This document shows positions 14,209-15,290 of a stretch of DNA of 15,290 nt, piece after piece. The notes under the pieces are model-generated. The model saw nothing but the letters and a program-made list of their open reading frames with translations. It ran no database searches and was not told where the DNA came from. Source of the DNA: an uncultured Eubacteriales bacterium (GTDB lineage Bacteria > Bacillota > Clostridia > Christensenellales > UBA1242); assembly GCA_902796285.1 (NCBI GenBank), contig CADBOH010000124.1, forward strand, positions 1-15,290, written 5' to 3'. Numbering within the stretch: the stretch's first letter is position 1; each line of letters opens with the position of its first letter. The translations under genes and the position numbers were made by a program.

Positions 14209-15290
14209 ATGACAAAAAAAGAATATGTAAAAAGACTAGAAGATTTAATCTTTAATCGAATTAAGTATCATGCACCCAAAGGACAAGCGCAAAATATTGA
14301 TCTTGGATTATTAAATGCATATGGAATTGACCCAACATATCCAATTTTTATTTTTAAAAAACCATTGGATCAACTTTTTTATAATGCATTTTTAAACGTA
14401 AAAAAGCATGCTAAATTTAATTTAATATTATTTTCAAATAGCAATTTGAGCAAGAGAAAACTTTCTAAACTTGATATGACATACTTAATTGATACTGAAG
14501 AAATTGGTTCCAATCTTTATAAAACGCTTGAATCGTTGAACGTAAACTATTTGTCACATTCAACATTTAAAAGAATTGGAGAGAGTGAATACTTAAAAAT
14601 AAATGGGCAAAAATTAGAGTTTAAATATATGCCATATTATTTGACAAATAAAATCATGAAAAATGGTATTATAATTGATGCAAAATCCTTTATTTTAAAT
14701 GGAAAGAATTATTTTTTAACATTTTCAAATCCAAAGGATATTGGTGCGGAAATTGATTTTGAATTAAATTTGCCACTCCCAAGGGGATATTATTCATTTA
14801 AGAATGATAGGGGATGCGTTTCAATAAAAAATTTAACCAATATGCAGAAGGCATATTTTAATTATTTTTCCCCAGATTGCAAGTTTCAGTTTTCGAATGT
14901 TGAGGGGATTGAAAGTTCATCATTTGCTTGTATTCATATTTTCGCAAAAATAAAACTTTTATCAAAAGAAACAAAAACAATTTTCTTTAATTTTGGTGAT
15001 AAAAGAATGTTCGTTGGAAGTAAAAAAGACATTTTAAATTTATTTCAAATTTCACAGAACAAAACAAACGAAATATTTGACTTGCAGGTTATAACACATG
15101 ATAAAAAGTTTGATGAACAATTCAACGTGATCTTGCCGAGAAACATATGGAAAAAGTGGTATAATTTTGACTTTGACCAGGAAAGTGAAAATGAGTGGAT
15201 TAAGTTAAAAAATAGCCTTGTTATTAACTTTGATAATGGTAAACAGATTAATCATGAAAGAGCAGATATTAAGGTGATAAAATTTTTTTA
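14209..15290 (+). CDS. Incomplete protein, weakly like the N-terminal region of GH94/GH36-type phosphorylases
   Basis: Open from ATG 14209 to the window edge, 360 codons without a stop; the 3' end is outside. The frame is also open upstream to a TAG at 14170, so a non-ATG start near 14179-14182 is possible. I do not recognise it firmly. It is rich in Phe, Lys, Asn and beta-type segments, with no signal peptide. Three stretches recall the beta-sandwich region of GH94/GH36-type glycoside phosphorylases and NdvB-like proteins: RGYYSFKNDRGCVSIKNLTN with YFNYFSPD; LLSKETKTIFFNFGDKR; and LQVITHDKKFDEQFNVILPRN, like the segment leading into the helical barrel. The catalytic part would lie beyond 15290. 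It follows rnpB on the same strand, past the rnpB terminator. The family link is tentative, but the presence of a coding region is well supported. Confidence 0.65.
   Translation, partial: MTKKEYVKRLEDLIFNRIKYHAPKGQAQNIDLGLLNAYGIDPTYPIFIFKKPLDQLFYNAFLNVKKHAKFNLILFSNSNLSKRKLSKLDMTYLIDTEEIGSNLYKTLESLNVNYLSHSTFKRIGESEYLKINGQKLEFKYMPYYLTNKIMKNGIIIDAKSFILNGKNYFLTFSNPKDIGAEIDFELNLPLPRGYYSFKNDRGCVSIKNLTNMQKAYFNYFSPDCKFQFSNVEGIESSSFACIHIFAKIKLLSKETKTIFFNFGDKRMFVGSKKDILNLFQISQNKTNEIFDLQVITHDKKFDEQFNVILPRNIWKKWYNFDFDQESENEWIKLKNSLVINFDNGKQINHERADIKVIKFF

Noticed and set aside
1..15290. CRISPR array, insertion sequence, tRNA or other mobile element
   Set aside because: No regularly spaced repeats, transposase-like reading frames, terminal inverted repeats or tRNA-like cloverleaf sequences were seen.

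Overview
The window is a stretch of low-GC bacterial chromosome. It is most likely from an endospore-forming member of the Clostridia (Bacillota), or a relative descended from one. The clues are the dense AT-rich gene packing, a DUF4364 protein, a YlbJ-type membrane protein, a sigma factor resembling sporulation sigma-K, the pta-ackA-rpmF-plsX-rnc-smc-ftsY gene order, and an RNase P RNA whose landmarks look like the ancestral A type rather than the Bacillus B type. An uncultured gut clostridium would fit, but the species cannot be named from sequence alone. No mobile element, CRISPR array, tRNA or rRNA was found, and no stretch over 300 bases lacks a gene.

Layout. Positions 1-186 hold the end of an RNase HI gene, which converges on a DUF4364 gene (199-756, minus) over a shared hairpin terminator. 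Divergent from that is an unrecognised acidic protein (847-1566). A YlbJ-like membrane protein (1605-2525, minus) follows. Then come pta-ackA (2658-4837, acetate formation from acetyl-CoA), rpmF (4922-5113) with its own promoter and terminator, and a four-gene run plsX-rnc-smc-ftsY (5325-11451) ending in a terminator. This run joins phospholipid precursor synthesis, double-stranded RNA processing, chromosome organisation and SRP-dependent membrane targeting. A sigma-K-like gene (11593-12309) follows, then a 454-residue protein (12411-13775) whose C-terminus resembles a diadenylate cyclase (DAC/DisA_N) domain with an altered active-site motif. The RNase P RNA gene rnpB (13821-14140) comes next, and last an incomplete gene (14209 to the window edge).

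Most of the content is conserved housekeeping. The points worth a second look are: the DAC-like protein with a degenerate RHR motif; the nesting of the rnpB promoter -35 box inside the loop of the preceding terminator; a probable leaderless DUF4364 transcript; an exact Spo0A-box match before the sigma gene; a 10-bp inverted repeat upstream of plsX; the absence of acpP and DUF177 from places where relatives often carry them; and an unclear translation start in the last gene. I found no clear evidence of a wholly new multi-gene system.
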